DNA from: Salticus scenicus
Lineage: Eukaryota > Arthropoda > Arachnida > Araneae > Salticidae
Direction of reading: 5' to 3'
Assembly (NCBI GenBank): GCA_963930645.1
Contig: OZ005651.1
Location: 125,393,731-125,457,730 of the forward strand
DNA: 64,000 bases
The notes under the pieces were generated by a model. It made no database searches. It was not told the origin of the DNA and worked only from the letters and a program-made list of their open reading frames with translations. Positions 36,295 to 49,133 of the stretch are shown in pieces (within the stretch, counting starts at the first letter, position 1; each line of letters begins with the position of its first letter). The translations under genes were made by a program, and so were the position numbers.

Positions 36295-39200
36295 AAGATA
36301 TAAAAGATGGAATCACATTTTCATCAAATTCACGCAATAGATATTTTATGCCTTCCGATTTTTTATATATTTTCTTGGAATTTGAACCGCAGACGCACAT
36401 ACGTTTCTTACAATTCTACAAAATTCATTGCGTTTATTTTGAAATTATCTCTTTTAATAACCGTTTTATGATAAATAATTTATTGCTGTATACTACGGGA
36501 TATTATTAATATTTTTATTTTAAATTTGGGACCATTTAAAAATATAAAGCTACTTGCGTTCTCAAAATATTTTTTTTTTGTGTTTAACTATTTCGACGAT
36601 TTCTTACATTAAATAACAGGTTCAGAAAGCTACATTTTTAAAAATAAGTTTTACATTTTATATTTTTTCACATTTTGCATATTTTTTTCTTGAAAGCTTA
36701 ACCACAGACTTAACCACGCATTTTACGAAGACTTGCTGAATATTTTGTTTCCTTTTAAAAACTTTGGAATAAATGAACATATTGTGCTAAATTACTCATT
36801 ATATTGTCTAATAAAAGCTGCCGAAAATAGCCGTGTCAGTACTTTTTTTTCAAAGATCTTCCAGAATAGTGTGTAATAGTGTATATTACGTTTAAACAGC
36901 CTAAACTCTTTTAAAGAAATCGTCTGAAGCATAAACACTTAACTTCTTGTTACATAATTTCTTGTAAATTAATTTAAGAAATTAAACTTTATATAAACTT
37001 TACATTTTTTGTCAATAAAAAAGGAACAGCAGCGTATATTTTATTTGGATACTCATAGTTAATAACTAGTTCATTTTTAGCGAAAATAATTATCCACATA
37101 AATATAATCACTGGACCACATTTATTTTCCGCATACGGAGTAACGCATGGAAATGGATTGTATATCTATAAATATAACTACATTTTAAGAAGTAGAAGTA
37201 GTATCAAGCAGAATACAAGGTAAAACTTCTTTTGGAAGATCTTAAGAATTATTGGGAAAACAAGAATATAATTTAAAGTGCCATTTTTTAAAAGGTAAGT
37301 AAACTTATCAACTTACTTAAATTTAATAAAGAGAGGATTTTATGTGTATGATCATTCATCATCTATTCACTGAAAGAGATTTAACCACTGTACATTATTT
37401 GACAGAAGTAAGTGAATTAAATTTTTGATACTTTTTAATGCATAAGAATAATAAATTTGTATCTCAAAAAGCAACTATTACTTAGTTTTTGGAATTACTT
37501 TAAAACGCTTCTTTCATAAACAAAAATGCAATAAAACTTTCAAAAATCATGATTATTGCATATTTTTCTGAATGCATATTTTAACCCTGCTTATTGAGTT
37601 TTATCAATGCTTGAACTAAAGGAAAGATGTATAAAAGAAATGTTCTTTTCTCTTTTCTTTTCTTTTTATTTTTTTTGTAAAAATAAATGTGTTTTGCCAT
37701 TTTTGTTGCATTGTAAATTTTAAATAAAAATGATTTATTTAACTACCAAATAGGTTCTTATTCCTTTTAAAATATGATACCACAGTCTTCATTTTAAAGA
37801 CAAACCTGTGACTAGCAAACTTTGATGCATGAATTGTAATCTGCATATTAGATTAATAGTGAGAATAAAGAAAGGGTATCGGTTTAATTAACATTTTCAC
37901 GTAATTTTACACTATTTTACCTTATATTTAAATATTTTACAGGTTCCTTGAATATTGAATAAAATTAGTGTTTTATGACTATTTTCTCCTTATAAATATT
38001 ATTTGGAATACGTTTCCATCTTTCAGGACAAAATTTTCAAACTAGTTAAAACATTGTTGAACACTTCCGGAATTTAAGTAAGTTTAAAACAGTTTCAGGT
38101 ATACCACAATATTTTATTTGGTACCATACTTTTAATTAGCTAGTAAAATATTTTCTATTATTCTGTTAAGCCATGTTAAAAAATCTGAGTTCATGTAAAG
38201 TCTTCTGCATGGATAAGGGCCATTTTTTTCGATATCCTAGTATATTCAAACAATATTTTCGGTTCAAAGTAGCAATGTGATGTAACTGGGAGTTTAATGT
38301 GTACATATGAAATCATTTTAAGTGACAAGGTTGTAAAATATGTTAATTAATGTCACTTTCACTCTCTGTGACAGCGTTGACAACCGTACAATGATACTTG
38401 CCAAAATTTCTAATTTTTAAATCAAGTTTCACACCAGTACTTTTTAATAAAAATATTTTTTATTAATTTTTCACGACTAAATATAGGGAAATTTATTATA
38501 GAAAATTTCTGGTGTAAGGTCTGTCGCCTGAATCGGTAACTATGAGACTTGGCGACTATGTGTACAATGATTATCGTACTGTTGGCATCGCTGCTCTGTG
38601 ATATCAGTTTGTGAGAAGTTTTCTTGTATGAAATTTTGAGAAATTTCTGAAAACATAGTCAATTGTGAAAGTATGTTACTTAACTGTTTACTACAAAGTT
38701 ATAATTATGTGGCAGTTTTAACGAATTTTTGAATGTATTCTCAATTCAAGTAAAAAAGTTTTAAATAAAAATATTGCCCTAGTTAAACATAATTTCACAT
38801 GAACCAGACTTGACATGCCAGGCATGTTGACAGTATATATCTAACAAATAATAATAAATAAATAAGCAAATAATTTTTTTTTTTAATCGGTATGAAAAAA
38901 TTTCTTTGTCACGTTCGCGATTTTGGGTTTTTATGTGTCGTGATTATTTATACATAGTTCTTTTATTTATTTTTTATGAAAATGTAAATTTATTTCTGAT
39001 TAAATTCAATATATCGTAAAAAGAACTGGTATTATGACACGTGTGAGGAAAATATGGAGCAAGCCAAGTACCTCGATTGATTAATAGAGATTGCATGGAT
39101 AAAAAAAATACGCATTCGATTTTTAAAGTAAACTTTTTTCAATAATGTAAAAATTGACGACCAGTTGTTTCTATAAGGTATTAGGCGAGGTGTGTAATTT

Positions 39201-39305
39201 GAAATTCCAAATGCGAACCCCTATTTTTTTTATTAAATGTTTAAATTTTGTCCAATGAGTGTTAAAATGATATTTTTCTTGGTTTTTCTGGGAGAGAAGA
39301 AGGCA
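36295..39305. other. AT-rich intergenic DNA
   Basis: No coding frame or element ends are recognised. A slightly GC-richer patch near 38515-38625 has no identifiable feature. Confidence 0.55.
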
Positions 39306-39308
39306 ATA

Positions 39309-39310
<2 letters not shown>

Positions 39311-39375
<65 letters not shown>
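39311..39375. repeat. (TA)n microsatellite, 65 bases
   Basis: Uninterrupted TA repeat, one of the longest in the window. It ends just upstream of the transposase fragment at 39441. Confidence 0.97.
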
Positions 39376-39378
<3 letters not shown>

Positions 39379-39440
39379 ATATATTATTTCAAAGTTAGAT
39401 TCCACATGACTTGGATGCTATGAATTTTGCTAGAAGTAGT

Positions 39441-39683
39441 AAATTGAGTGGCCTGCTCCTTTTCTTTGAATTTACACCATCTCCGTCTACTTTCTTTGGA
39501 AACACCTGAAAAGTGGTGTCTACTGAAAAAATCCAAAGAACATAAATGATCTTCGTCAAAATGATATTGATAAATTTAAAATTATTGAACCCTACATGAT
39601 TAGAAAACTTGTAGCGACATTTCATCAACAAATAGGACATAGTCGAATCGAAAAATGTATACAGTTTGAAGCTTTACTGTAAG
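39441..39683 (+). pseudogene. C-terminal fragment of an IS630/mariner-type transposase
   Basis: One plus-strand frame contains VYFLWKHLKSGVY just after a decayed WPAP segment, corresponding to the WPARSPDL-P-D-FLWG-LK-VY region of IS630/mariner-type transposases. A second frame, open to a TAA at about 39681-39683, contains NPKNINDLRQNDIDKFK and then IRKLVATFHQQIGHSRIEKC. This matches the family's C-terminal helices (LR--I; a conserved R--C--- segment). One stop and one frame change separate the parts. The catalytic aspartates upstream are missing or beyond recognition, and (TA)n replaces the adjacent upstream sequence. Confidence 0.7.
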
Positions 39684-42415
39684 AAGTAAATTTTATACAT
39701 GCATCAAATCTGCATTCTCTGCTTAAAATAAAACTGCCAATGCGCATGTTTGTTATCGAAAAGTGTGATCTGAAACCAACAAACGTTGCACACAACCATA
39801 TATTTACAAGATATGTTTGTGTATACAAAGCTCGATTTCGTATTTGATTTTTTTTTACGTTTTCTAGAGTCATGTTTAGAGTCATGAAATAGAGTCACGT
39901 TTAAGAGACAATATATATTTACATATAAAAACATTATATAAAAACATTTTTTAAAAGTAATGTCATATTTCATTTAAGATTTTTATCAAATACCATGTGA
40001 TCCAAAAGTCACAGAAAAAAATAAAAATTATGTTATTAAAATATTATTAATCGTAGCACTATGCAGTCTTCACTGAAATACATGGTAAGGAATGATATAT
40101 GTATATATATATATATTTAATAACAAAAGATTCCCCCCCTCGAAATAAGTTTAATTTCTCTCCATCAAGCGGCGCTTTAATTGTAAAATTACTTTTTTAC
40201 AATGACTCAGTATATTAAATAACGCAACTAGGACTATAGATGTTCAGTGGGAAGTCTGTCATTCATGAGAATGACCAACAGGTTTTATGTTATGACAAAG
40301 CTTTATCTCTTAACAATGTAATGATTTTCTGTTTAGAACAATTCACAGCAGTATTAAGCAGTAAATGTTTAATTTAAATATTCGCTAAGATTCAAAATCA
40401 TAGGCAACACACCGAATTCAGAGTAATCAGTATTGTCGCAATTACTCATGATGCAGTACTATTGCGACGTTAAATCAACCAACCTGTCAGTGAGAGTTTG
40501 CCGTAGGCAGTAATTTAACATGGGGTTAACAGCTTGTAGTGTGTGTCACGGTCGAAACTGTTTAAAGCAACGCCCGAAATGCAGTTATAGCCAATAAGTG
40601 GGAGTGTGCTATTTGGATATCTCGAATCACAAACCAACTAATTGCTATTGGCGATTTATAAAAAATGTGAATTTTTATTTCAGATTTCAAAGTTGCCTAG
40701 TTGTCTCTTTACCCATTCCACGAAAGGCGAAGGGCGAGTTTAAATTTAGCATAATTTGACAGCCTTTTAAAAATATTCCTTATGTATCATTTTTTAATTC
40801 GAACTGAAAAATACTTCTTCAGATATTATTTTCCAATGATTGAACTTCTGTTTTATTTTTATTTGTTATAGAACCATCTGTGAAAAAATAAAGATATTTG
40901 TAAGTCAAAATCGTGCTATTTTATCACGAAAACAAATATTTTCTTATTTGAAATTTAATACTTTACACTTGCCTACCATTGACAAACAGAAAATTATATA
41001 TCCAGTTTACTTCCAGGTATATATTCAATTTATTTTTATTTGAATTTATTTAGAAAGGATTCAATAGAAGATTAACTTAAATTGTAAAAAAAAAAGTTAT
41101 AGAAATCTTTCCTAATATAAACAATGCATACCTTTACAATAACTTATGCGATATTTAAAAAATGTATGTTCATATTACGTTACCTTTCATTTAACATGAT
41201 GTTATTACAAGTAATATACAGTATTAGAGCATTTGAAAATGTGGAAAAACGTGTTTCGTTCACGTTTTCGAAAATAACATTCAAATGTTATTAAATATAA
41301 TTATTATATTAGTAATGATAAAAATTTTAGTTAATACACTCACGCACACATACACATGTGTGTGTTTGTGTTTATTTCCGACGGATTTATTAACCCATAA
41401 ATGCATGACTTTTTTTATATTTTTACCAAACAATTTTTTCTTCAAGGTCATAGTTTAAATAAATATGAAAAAATATTTTTAAAAAATGTTTAACATTTTT
41501 TATTGATTATTTTTTGAATATTTAGGTTTGATGAATATATGCATCAAACCTAAAAATTAAAAGAAAAAAAAAAAAAAATTCTGTGGTTTTATCTTAACAC
41601 AAAAATGAAAAAAACATATATTCAGTTATATAGAGTAAAATTTAAAATTTTTTAATACAGAATTTATGAATTAGGCAAATCTAACTTGACCACTAAAAAA
41701 AGCAGAAATAAAATCTGAGCTCTTGGCTGTTTATGTTGCCATGTATTGGAGAAACGAACAATCAAACATTTATATGGATATATTAAGATAAAAATCGTCT
41801 GTTTTGCAATATTATTAATGATAAATTCAGTAAAAAATGGTATGATTCATGTATGCATCATCATGCATTGAAGGGTTAATTTCAATGATCTTTTTCCATA
41901 CTCTTTAATCGGATCAACATTAATGCTAAATTAAATTAGAAAATAAAAGCTAGTAAACAAGTAAATGGATATCAATATGGATACGCAGAGTGACATAGCA
42001 AATTATTTAGACAGATATCCATAAGAGAAGAATTTTAATACCCAGCTTATACCCCCGTTTCTGAATATATCATCATAGTTCCATAACGCAGTTAAGTAAC
42101 ATTTTTGAGACATCAGAATTTTTAAATGTTTTCCAAGCTACTTGATACAGTATTGAGAAAAAAAAAATAAATATGTTACAAAATGTTGAAAAAGTTCTTT
42201 TATTTAAAATACATACATATATATATATATGTATATATATAATTAGTTTCTTTAACGGAATTTTTAAAAATTCTTCTAATGTATTTTATTTTCTTCATTA
42301 CACTGCTCTGTATTAAATTGAAGAAAATTTGAGAATTCTTGAGCTAAAAGTAATTTTACAAGCAAAAGAGTGCAAATTTTTGAAAAAGCTGTCGAAAAAA
42401 AGACAAAATGTTTGT
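39684..42415. other. AT-rich intergenic DNA
   Basis: Contains short (TA)n runs (near 40101 and 42220) and a 30-base palindrome TTAGGTTTGATG...CATCAAACCTAA at 41522-41553. A less AT-rich patch at 40480-40640 has no recognised feature. No gene is seen. Confidence 0.55.
41522..41553. repeat. Short perfect palindrome
   Basis: TTAGGTTTGATG and CATCAAACCTAA are exact inverted copies separated by a few bases. It could be a hairpin or the relic of a MITE tip. Confidence 0.8.
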
Positions 42416-42419
42416 AATA

Positions 42420-42585
42420 CAGGGTGTCAACAGTCGAATTTTTCCCCCTGATTCTTCCACCAGTATTCTCTTTTTGGAATATTTAGTAGTAAGTTCAGAC
42501 GATTAATTAAGTAAAAAATTATTATATAAATGTACAAGTAGAAATTAGTGGAACCAGGGAAAGAATTTCGACTGTCGACACCCTG
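42420..42585. mobile_element. 166-base CAGGGTGTC MITE, younger copy
   Basis: The left end is CAGGGTGTCAACAGTCGAAT and the right end is the inverted ATTTCGACTGTCGACACCCTG, with one or two mismatches. An exact TA duplication flanks it (42418-42419, 42586-42587). It is the same family as 36125-36294. It is non-coding and typical of a Tc1/mariner-type MITE. Confidence 0.92.
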
Positions 42586-42587
42586 TA

Positions 42588-43947
42588 ATATTTTTTTAGG
42601 CTATGTTTCTACATTCAAAGATCCCTTGATCCCTTATTATATATGTCCAAATGGACATCTGTCTATACCAAAATCTAACTATATCATGCAGCATAACCAC
42701 ATTCTGTATATTGAAACACTCACTAAAATATACCAAAAAGTACTTTAAGCAATCTTAATGAATTTTACTTCAATTACTTTCACAAAATGGAACTATTCAA
42801 TATGATTTTTAACCGTTTTCTTTAAATCTTAGATAATGCATGCAAATTGAGAAAGAATTCTTGAAATAGAGCGTTATTGATTTTAGAATTCATCATACTA
42901 GATTTAAAACTTACGAAGGATATGCTAATTTTTTCTTTTCATTTCTATGATTTTTTTAAATTAATTTTTAAAGAAAACTGATGTATTATTTATAAGAATT
43001 TAAATAATCTTACAATTTTAGGTAATCAGAAAACAAACAAAGGAGCTATTGCTAATTTGAATTCGCTAAAATTAAATACATCTAACTGTCTTTCTAAACA
43101 GAATTTTATACGTACACACACAGGAATATATATATATATATATATATATATGTAAGTATGTATATGTATATTGGATTTTATAATTTTAGTAAAACTTAAT
43201 ACACTTCTATAGTATAAATAAGTATGCTATAAAATTATGATATACTAATTAAAAATTAAGTTTTCATTGTAAATTATTTTATTAAATTTACACTCAAACT
43301 TAATTTTTTAAAATGTTTTTAATTTAGCTACGTATTTTCTGAAAATCAGGTACGTGCTCTAATCACGGTTTCAGACAAAAATCGGAAAGATATTCTAGGT
43401 TCTAGAGGAGATTGATAGAAAATTTCAGGTTAAAAATATTACCAGTCACTATCAATGTTCTTAATTAGCAATTAAATAATTATTACCACACTACTTACCT
43501 ATTGGTAATATACAACATACCAGGCAATAATGTTTAGCAAGAAGTAACTTTTTATACGTCTTTAATATTGTTACAAACAATTTCATTATTTACTAATATG
43601 AGTTACCAGGCCGCGTAACCATGTAAAAGCTATCTGATTGTCATTCTCGCTTTTTTTTTTTTTTTATCAAATTTGATGCCTGCACAGTCTTTGACTAATT
43701 TGCCTTTCTAAGAAAGATTACAAATATTGCAAAGTATTTCTCCGTTGTTTTTTGCCACTTATGCAGAGGAAAAATCAAATCAAATTACTATCGTCAGGAC
43801 TGCGAACAAGTAAATTCAGGCTTTCTAAAGTATATTCCTCCTGGAATATTAAAAAAGAAAAGTATATTATACAAGTTATTCTAGATCCTACTTAAAGAAA
43901 AAGAGTTAAATGAAAATATTTTTCTTTTTTAATCACACACATTTACA

Positions 43948-44039
<92 letters not shown>

Positions 44040-45105
44040 ATAAATAAAAGGACATTTTCACTCTAAAAAAAAACTGAAATACATACTTTTTTTTTTCATA
44101 AATATTTATTACTAAATAATGAATACAGAAACTTTTTTAACTGATTTCCCTTCGGAGGATAAAAAATTGAAGTAAAAACTGAATTGAGAAAGTGAAAAAA
44201 GATTTTGTCAATCGGAGTTACATTCGGGAAGGATCATGTCATGTGTTCCGTTTCCATCGAATAGCCGTGACCTTAATTGAGTAATTGATTTATCAGAGAC
44301 TAATCTTGAAACATTAATTTGACTATCGTTCTAGAGGAATTTAACTTTTCAACCATGGAGTTTAAAATAGATTTCACATTTAAACTATTGTAAATATAAG
44401 ATGTAGATTGATTAAAGTTATTCAAAACACTTAAATGGTGTTAAGTATTATCATTTTAAGTTAAAAGAACTAATTTTATGGAAATAAAATTTCTAAATTT
44501 TCTCAATACCAATCCAGAGAAATGCAAAACCATAAAACATTCTTATAATTCTATTTACTATGTTAACTTCGATAAATACATCTAAACATTGGAGAATGAT
44601 TATTAGGCCTAAAATAATTAGTTTTCCATACTTGCGTTTATTTAGCATTAACGCCATGTTTGCTTTACATTATGGAAATTGATAATCATGAACGGAGTAA
44701 ATATGCCTTAGCAAACAATTGCAAACCTTTGACATATTGTATAAAGTTTGAATCATATATGTTTGTATTTGCCATTAATTTTGTGTCGAATTTTAGTTAC
44801 TTTTAGTTTTTTTCCATCTCGCATATTATTTGGCAACCTTTACACACAGAAAGCTTCCCTTATAATTGTATATTAAAAATAATATTCAAATTTCTAATTC
44901 TTATAACATATGTTTATATGTATTACTGATAAAAAATAAGACGCTAAAAGTCATGTGCAGTGTGCACTGTTAAAAGTTTCAACAGAAAGCTACTGGTAAT
45001 CATTTATCTTAAGTCTTATGCAAAATTACAGAGAAAAATAAAAGGAAATGTTAAGTCTTTTTTATACATGCATTTTAATGACTACGGTGTAATTTTTTTT
45101 CTATA
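42588..45105. other. AT-rich intergenic DNA with microsatellites
   Basis: (TA)n occurs at 43126-43152, and a composite (CA)n(TA)n tract at about 43949-44037. No coding content is recognised. The patch at 44200-44280 is less AT-rich but featureless to me. Confidence 0.55.
43949..44037. repeat. Composite (CA)n(TA)n microsatellite
   Basis: About 36 bases of CA repeat run directly into about 52 bases of TA repeat. Confidence 0.97.
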
Positions 45106-45292
45106 TTACACAACAATATTGAGGCAGCCTACTTGTCACAAGTATGCAAAGAAATGTTACCAGCTATAACTGTGTAACCTTACACGTTATGCAGTGGTTA
45201 CACAGGTACAGTTGGTAACATTTCTCTTCGTGGTTGTGGTATTTCTCTACATGGTAAGCTGCCTCAGTATTGTTCTCTAATATTACATAAAA
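45106..45292. mobile_element. Fold-back element with GAGGCAGC arms
   Basis: ACAATATTGAGGCAGCCTAC at about 45112 pairs with the inverted GCTGCCTCAGTATTGTTCTC at about 45251. Complementarity continues inward through AGAAATGTTACCAGCT / TTGGTAACATTTCT to a central palindromic GTGTAACC...GGTTACACAG loop region. Flanking TATTACA/ATATTACA may extend the arms. No clear target duplication was found. It is non-coding. Confidence 0.72.
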
Positions 45293-45294
45293 TG

Positions 45295-46560
45295 TTTTAC
45301 AGTGTAATATTAATTTAAATAAATATTGGCGAGAATATATTGACTTAGAATGTTGTTTCTAAAGTAGAAACATTCATTTATAATTTTTATTGAGAAAATT
45401 AAATAATAAAAATAATTTAAAAATTACAGAATAAATGTTGCGAATCTCGATTATTTACATTTAGATAAAAAATATTGTAAATTTAGAGAAATTGTTTACA
45501 GAGTGCTTATAGTTTTTCATAAGTATGTTATAACACAAATTGTTTCAATGTCTTATTAGTTTTTGAAACAAAAATTATAACATATATTTGGCCGAAAAAC
45601 CAAACATTTATGTAAAATAATTAAGTAAATATGTGTGTGTGTGTGTTATTTAAACAGTTATAGAAAGGACAATACATAACAGAAGGAGTAACGGAAATTA
45701 CTTTTATTAAAAGGTTAGCCTTATTAAAGACGATCTGACAAAGGAAGAGGAAGGAAATTACTTTTATCACATCGCTGGGATAAAGCAATTACATTTCTAG
45801 AATAAATTGGATTAAATTTCCCGAAGCTTATTTTTCGATAAACATTTTTGGAAAATTTGTTTTATTATTTTAAATTCTTCCTATAATGTTCTGTCAAATA
45901 TCGTGACCGTGGTATTATAGGGGATGATGATCCAACAAATTTAAACAAGAATAATTGAGGTAGTTTCGTAGTTTAATTGAAGTGTTAACACACAACACTT
46001 AATACACACATATATAAACACAAAGGTAGAACAATACTATATTTCCACAGTAATATGTATGAATTTTGATAACTCCTAGTTTTATCTGCCCCAAAAAGAA
46101 AAGTATTTTATTATATACCTGACATTTCTAATAAACACATTTTATAGAATTACTGTCTTCTCAGTAACTATTCAGTTTTCTCAGTCTAACTATTTTGTGG
46201 TTAAATGCGTATAATCAAAATACATGTTAATTAAATACCGCACTACTTACTGTGAAATCAAAATTAAATACCCTACGGATTGGGATATGTGCATGATAAT
46301 TTTTAAAAAATCATTTAAAAGACACTAGTAAAGATAAACGTCCAAAATTTTTCATGTTGGCTCACATTTGCGAGTAGGGCTCGCCATCGATGTAAATGAC
46401 ATAGCAACTTCATGCAACTACAGCTCGTTGTTTCATGCGATTGATTTAAAAGAAAAAAAAAATAGAAATAAAAATTTTAGAAATTTTTTATTAAAAACAT
46501 TCTTTTTCAGATATTGAATACCCATGGTTAGCTTAATGTCGTAATAAATTGCTTTCTAAT

Positions 46561-46593
<33 letters not shown>

Positions 46594-46868
46594 AGATCTC
46601 TAATACCCGTTTACGAGTGCATTGTGGCTAATCGAATTATATGACTTAAGATTAGTACTAAAAACATAAGTTTGAGAAATGAGATTAGATTATTAGAGTT
46701 ATATGAACTGACTTAATGATTTAAGCAACTCAAATGGAGTAGCTGATGTATAGCACGAAGCATAGACATTTACAATCATATCTTTGATTTATATAAAAAT
46801 TAACCACATATGAGGAGACAAAAAAACCTGTTTGCTTATTCTAGGTAATATTAAATAAAACATTTATG

Positions 46869-46901
<33 letters not shown>

Positions 46902-47105
46902 ATTTAAAATGTATTTTTGAAAGAAAGAAGATTTTTATTTATGTTTAATATCGGAAACACATTTTGAAATACATTGCATTAAAAATTACATACAATGAAA
47001 AGAGAAAATTTTTTGAAAATATTTAAAACAGAAAATTAATAAATAATATAAATAAAAATTTAATATCCTTTCTATATTCAATGTAGTGGGAAATTTAATA
47101 TATAT
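45295..47105. other. AT-rich intergenic DNA with poly(A) tracts
   Basis: Poly(A) runs of about 27-32 bases occur at about 46564-46591 and 46868-46899. No gene or element ends are recognised. Confidence 0.6.
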
Positions 47106-47716
47106 ATACAGGGTGAGTTTCACATAATCTGCCAAACGAAAAGAGGTGATAGAACAGCACATGGGGAGCATAAAACATCATAGAAACCCTGTCCTATCTC
47201 TAAACGTTTCCGAGTTATGGTAGATAGAAGAAAAATCTGTTTTTTTCTTTTTTCAACCTGTCTGAACCCCCCCCCCCCCCAAGTTTGTGAGCTTTTTGAA
47301 AGACTTACAAGCAAAATAAGCACATATTTGGAAAGAGCAGAAAAAATCCTATCGGGTGACACCATTTACATCAGGATACCTTAATTTAACGGCGAGCTAC
47401 CAGCGCTAAAACATTGGCGAAGTTTAAAATCGAGTTGTCACCAAATTCTTTAACCGGCAATTCTGCAAATACCGTTAAAACTACAATCGGTCAAATTTAC
47501 CAAAAACATCTCCATTCCACAAACTTTAGAATGAGCCCACAATAAACCATATCGGTGTTCTAGTTCAGAAGAAATTTAGCCTTTTGTTTGAAATACATCA
47601 CTGAAATCGGCGTTCATCGAAATTCGGCAAACGAAACGATGGTGAGTAAATGGAACGTATGCAAATTCATAACTATCTGCATATGGACTCTTAGTGATAT
47701 GCAGATGTATTCCAAC

Positions 47717-48291
47717 TGTTGATTAATTATAACTAGACTCATGCATAAAGAATTGACCTGCATCAAAAACATTTTATTAAAACGAAACTAAGTTTTAGCA
47801 TGCATAATATTAAGTTAAATCTAACTCACCTCTTTCCTGTATTTCCCGGATGCTTGAAGTAAATGGAAGCCACTCATGAAAAGAGATGCGAAGTCAAATC
47901 ACTGATATACTTGATTTTAATTATCGAATTTAATAGAGAATCTTGATGAACAAAAAAACAGAATCTTTCAAGTATTTGAGCACAGGATTAAACATTTCGA
48001 ATACGTATAAAGGCATTTTTTTATGCCTTGAATGAATTATAAAGAATAAACAGAATAATACTTATTATTTGAATAATATAACAATTAATGGATTACTTGG
48101 CTGTACGAATGCAGCCTGAATATTAGAATGACAATTCAAGAATAAAGTTACTTCCGTTTTTCGAATAGTTCAGAGAGAAAACCAGAATCAATAATAAAAA
48201 AAGAAAAAGAATGAGTTTTGTTTCTCTCTCTGGTCACATGACTGTCTACTTCTGACCGGCTGTCGCCGTCACCGCTTCCCATGAATCAACA
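47717..48291 (-). repeat. 3' LTR of the BEL/Pao element
   Basis: This 575-base LTR lies downstream in the element's sense. The last codons of the integrase frame run about 45 bases into it, ending at the TGA at 48246-48248. The bases just outside it on the inner side are pyrimidine-rich in the sense strand, so I see no ordinary polypurine tract adjacent to the LTR. Confidence 0.97.
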
Positions 48292-49133
48292 GGCTGGGCG
48301 GGGCGCGAAGGCACCGAAGCAGGAGTCGAAATACTTGGAAAAGGGATCACCTGCGAAACCGGTCGAATAAGAGTTCCAGCAGAAGAGGTCTTATGTTGGA
48401 GGACCCTGGTGATTCCGTCAGGTCCGGGAATCAACATGATGATTCTTGCTAGATCCCATTGGAGTGGAGGTGATGCTTTATTTTTCAGGATGACGAGTTC
48501 CCCTGGAGAAAAGTTGTGACGGTGGTTGTTGGTTCTTTTGGATCTATGCAGCAAGGTTGGCAGGTATTGTGCTTTCCACCTCTTCCAAAACGTTTCCTTC
48601 ATCTGCAATAAGAGCTTATACCTAGAAGGAAGACTACGAGAATTGTTTGTTAACGATAGTTCTGGCAATTCTAATAATGCAGATCCAATTAAGAAATGTC
48701 CTGGTGTTAAAGCTGCGCAATCATTAGGAGCATTGGACAATGGTGTTAGAGGCCGCGAATTTATAACAGCCTCTATTTGACATAGAAGGGTGGAAAGTTC
48801 CTCGAAAGTTAATATTGCTCCTTGTGTGATTTTTACCAAATGATGTTTGGCTAATTTTATCGACGCTTCCCAGAGTCCCCCAAAATTTGGAGCATACGGG
48901 GGAATAAAGTGCCAGGTTATTTGGTGTTGGGAAGCAAAATTTTGTAATTTTTCTTCTTTGAATAAAGAAAATAGCTGTTTTAGGTAAGAATGGGCTCCGA
49001 CAAAATTTCTGCCATTGTCCGAAAATATGTCAGAGGGGTAGCCACGCCTACCTATGAAGCGTTTCAAGGCTGCGAGAAATGCTTCTGTAGAAAGATTTGA
49101 AACACATTCAAGATGCACTGCCTTTGTCGCCAT
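48246..49133 (-). CDS. BEL/Pao integrase, catalytic core and C-terminal domain (3' part of broken pol)
   Basis: This frame continues the integrase begun in the upstream pol frame. It carries the second catalytic aspartate in SDNGRNF (residue 39) and the catalytic glutamate in NFGGLWEASIK (residue 89), preceded by the family's WHFIPPYAPNFGG. Residues about 180-270 (FSPGELVILKN, PPLQWDLARI, GPDGITRV) match the DUF5641 domain at the end of BEL/Pao polyproteins. The methionine at its start is internal; the true reading comes from upstream after a frame change near 49150. The last residues are encoded by the 3' LTR. Confidence 0.93.
   Translation of the reverse strand: MATKAVHLECVSNLSTEAFLAALKRFIGRRGYPSDIFSDNGRNFVGAHSYLKQLFSLFKEEKLQNFASQHQITWHFIPPYAPNFGGLWEASIKLAKHHLVKITQGAILTFEELSTLLCQIEAVINSRPLTPLSNAPNDCAALTPGHFLIGSALLELPELSLTNNSRSLPSRYKLLLQMKETFWKRWKAQYLPTLLHRSKRTNNHRHNFSPGELVILKNKASPPLQWDLARIIMLIPGPDGITRVLQHKTSSAGTLIRPVSQVIPFPSISTPASVPSRPAQPVDSWEAVTATAGQK

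Noticed and set aside
48526..48780. 84-codon plus-strand frame
   Set aside because: It is antisense to the integrase coding of the BEL element and has no motif of its own.
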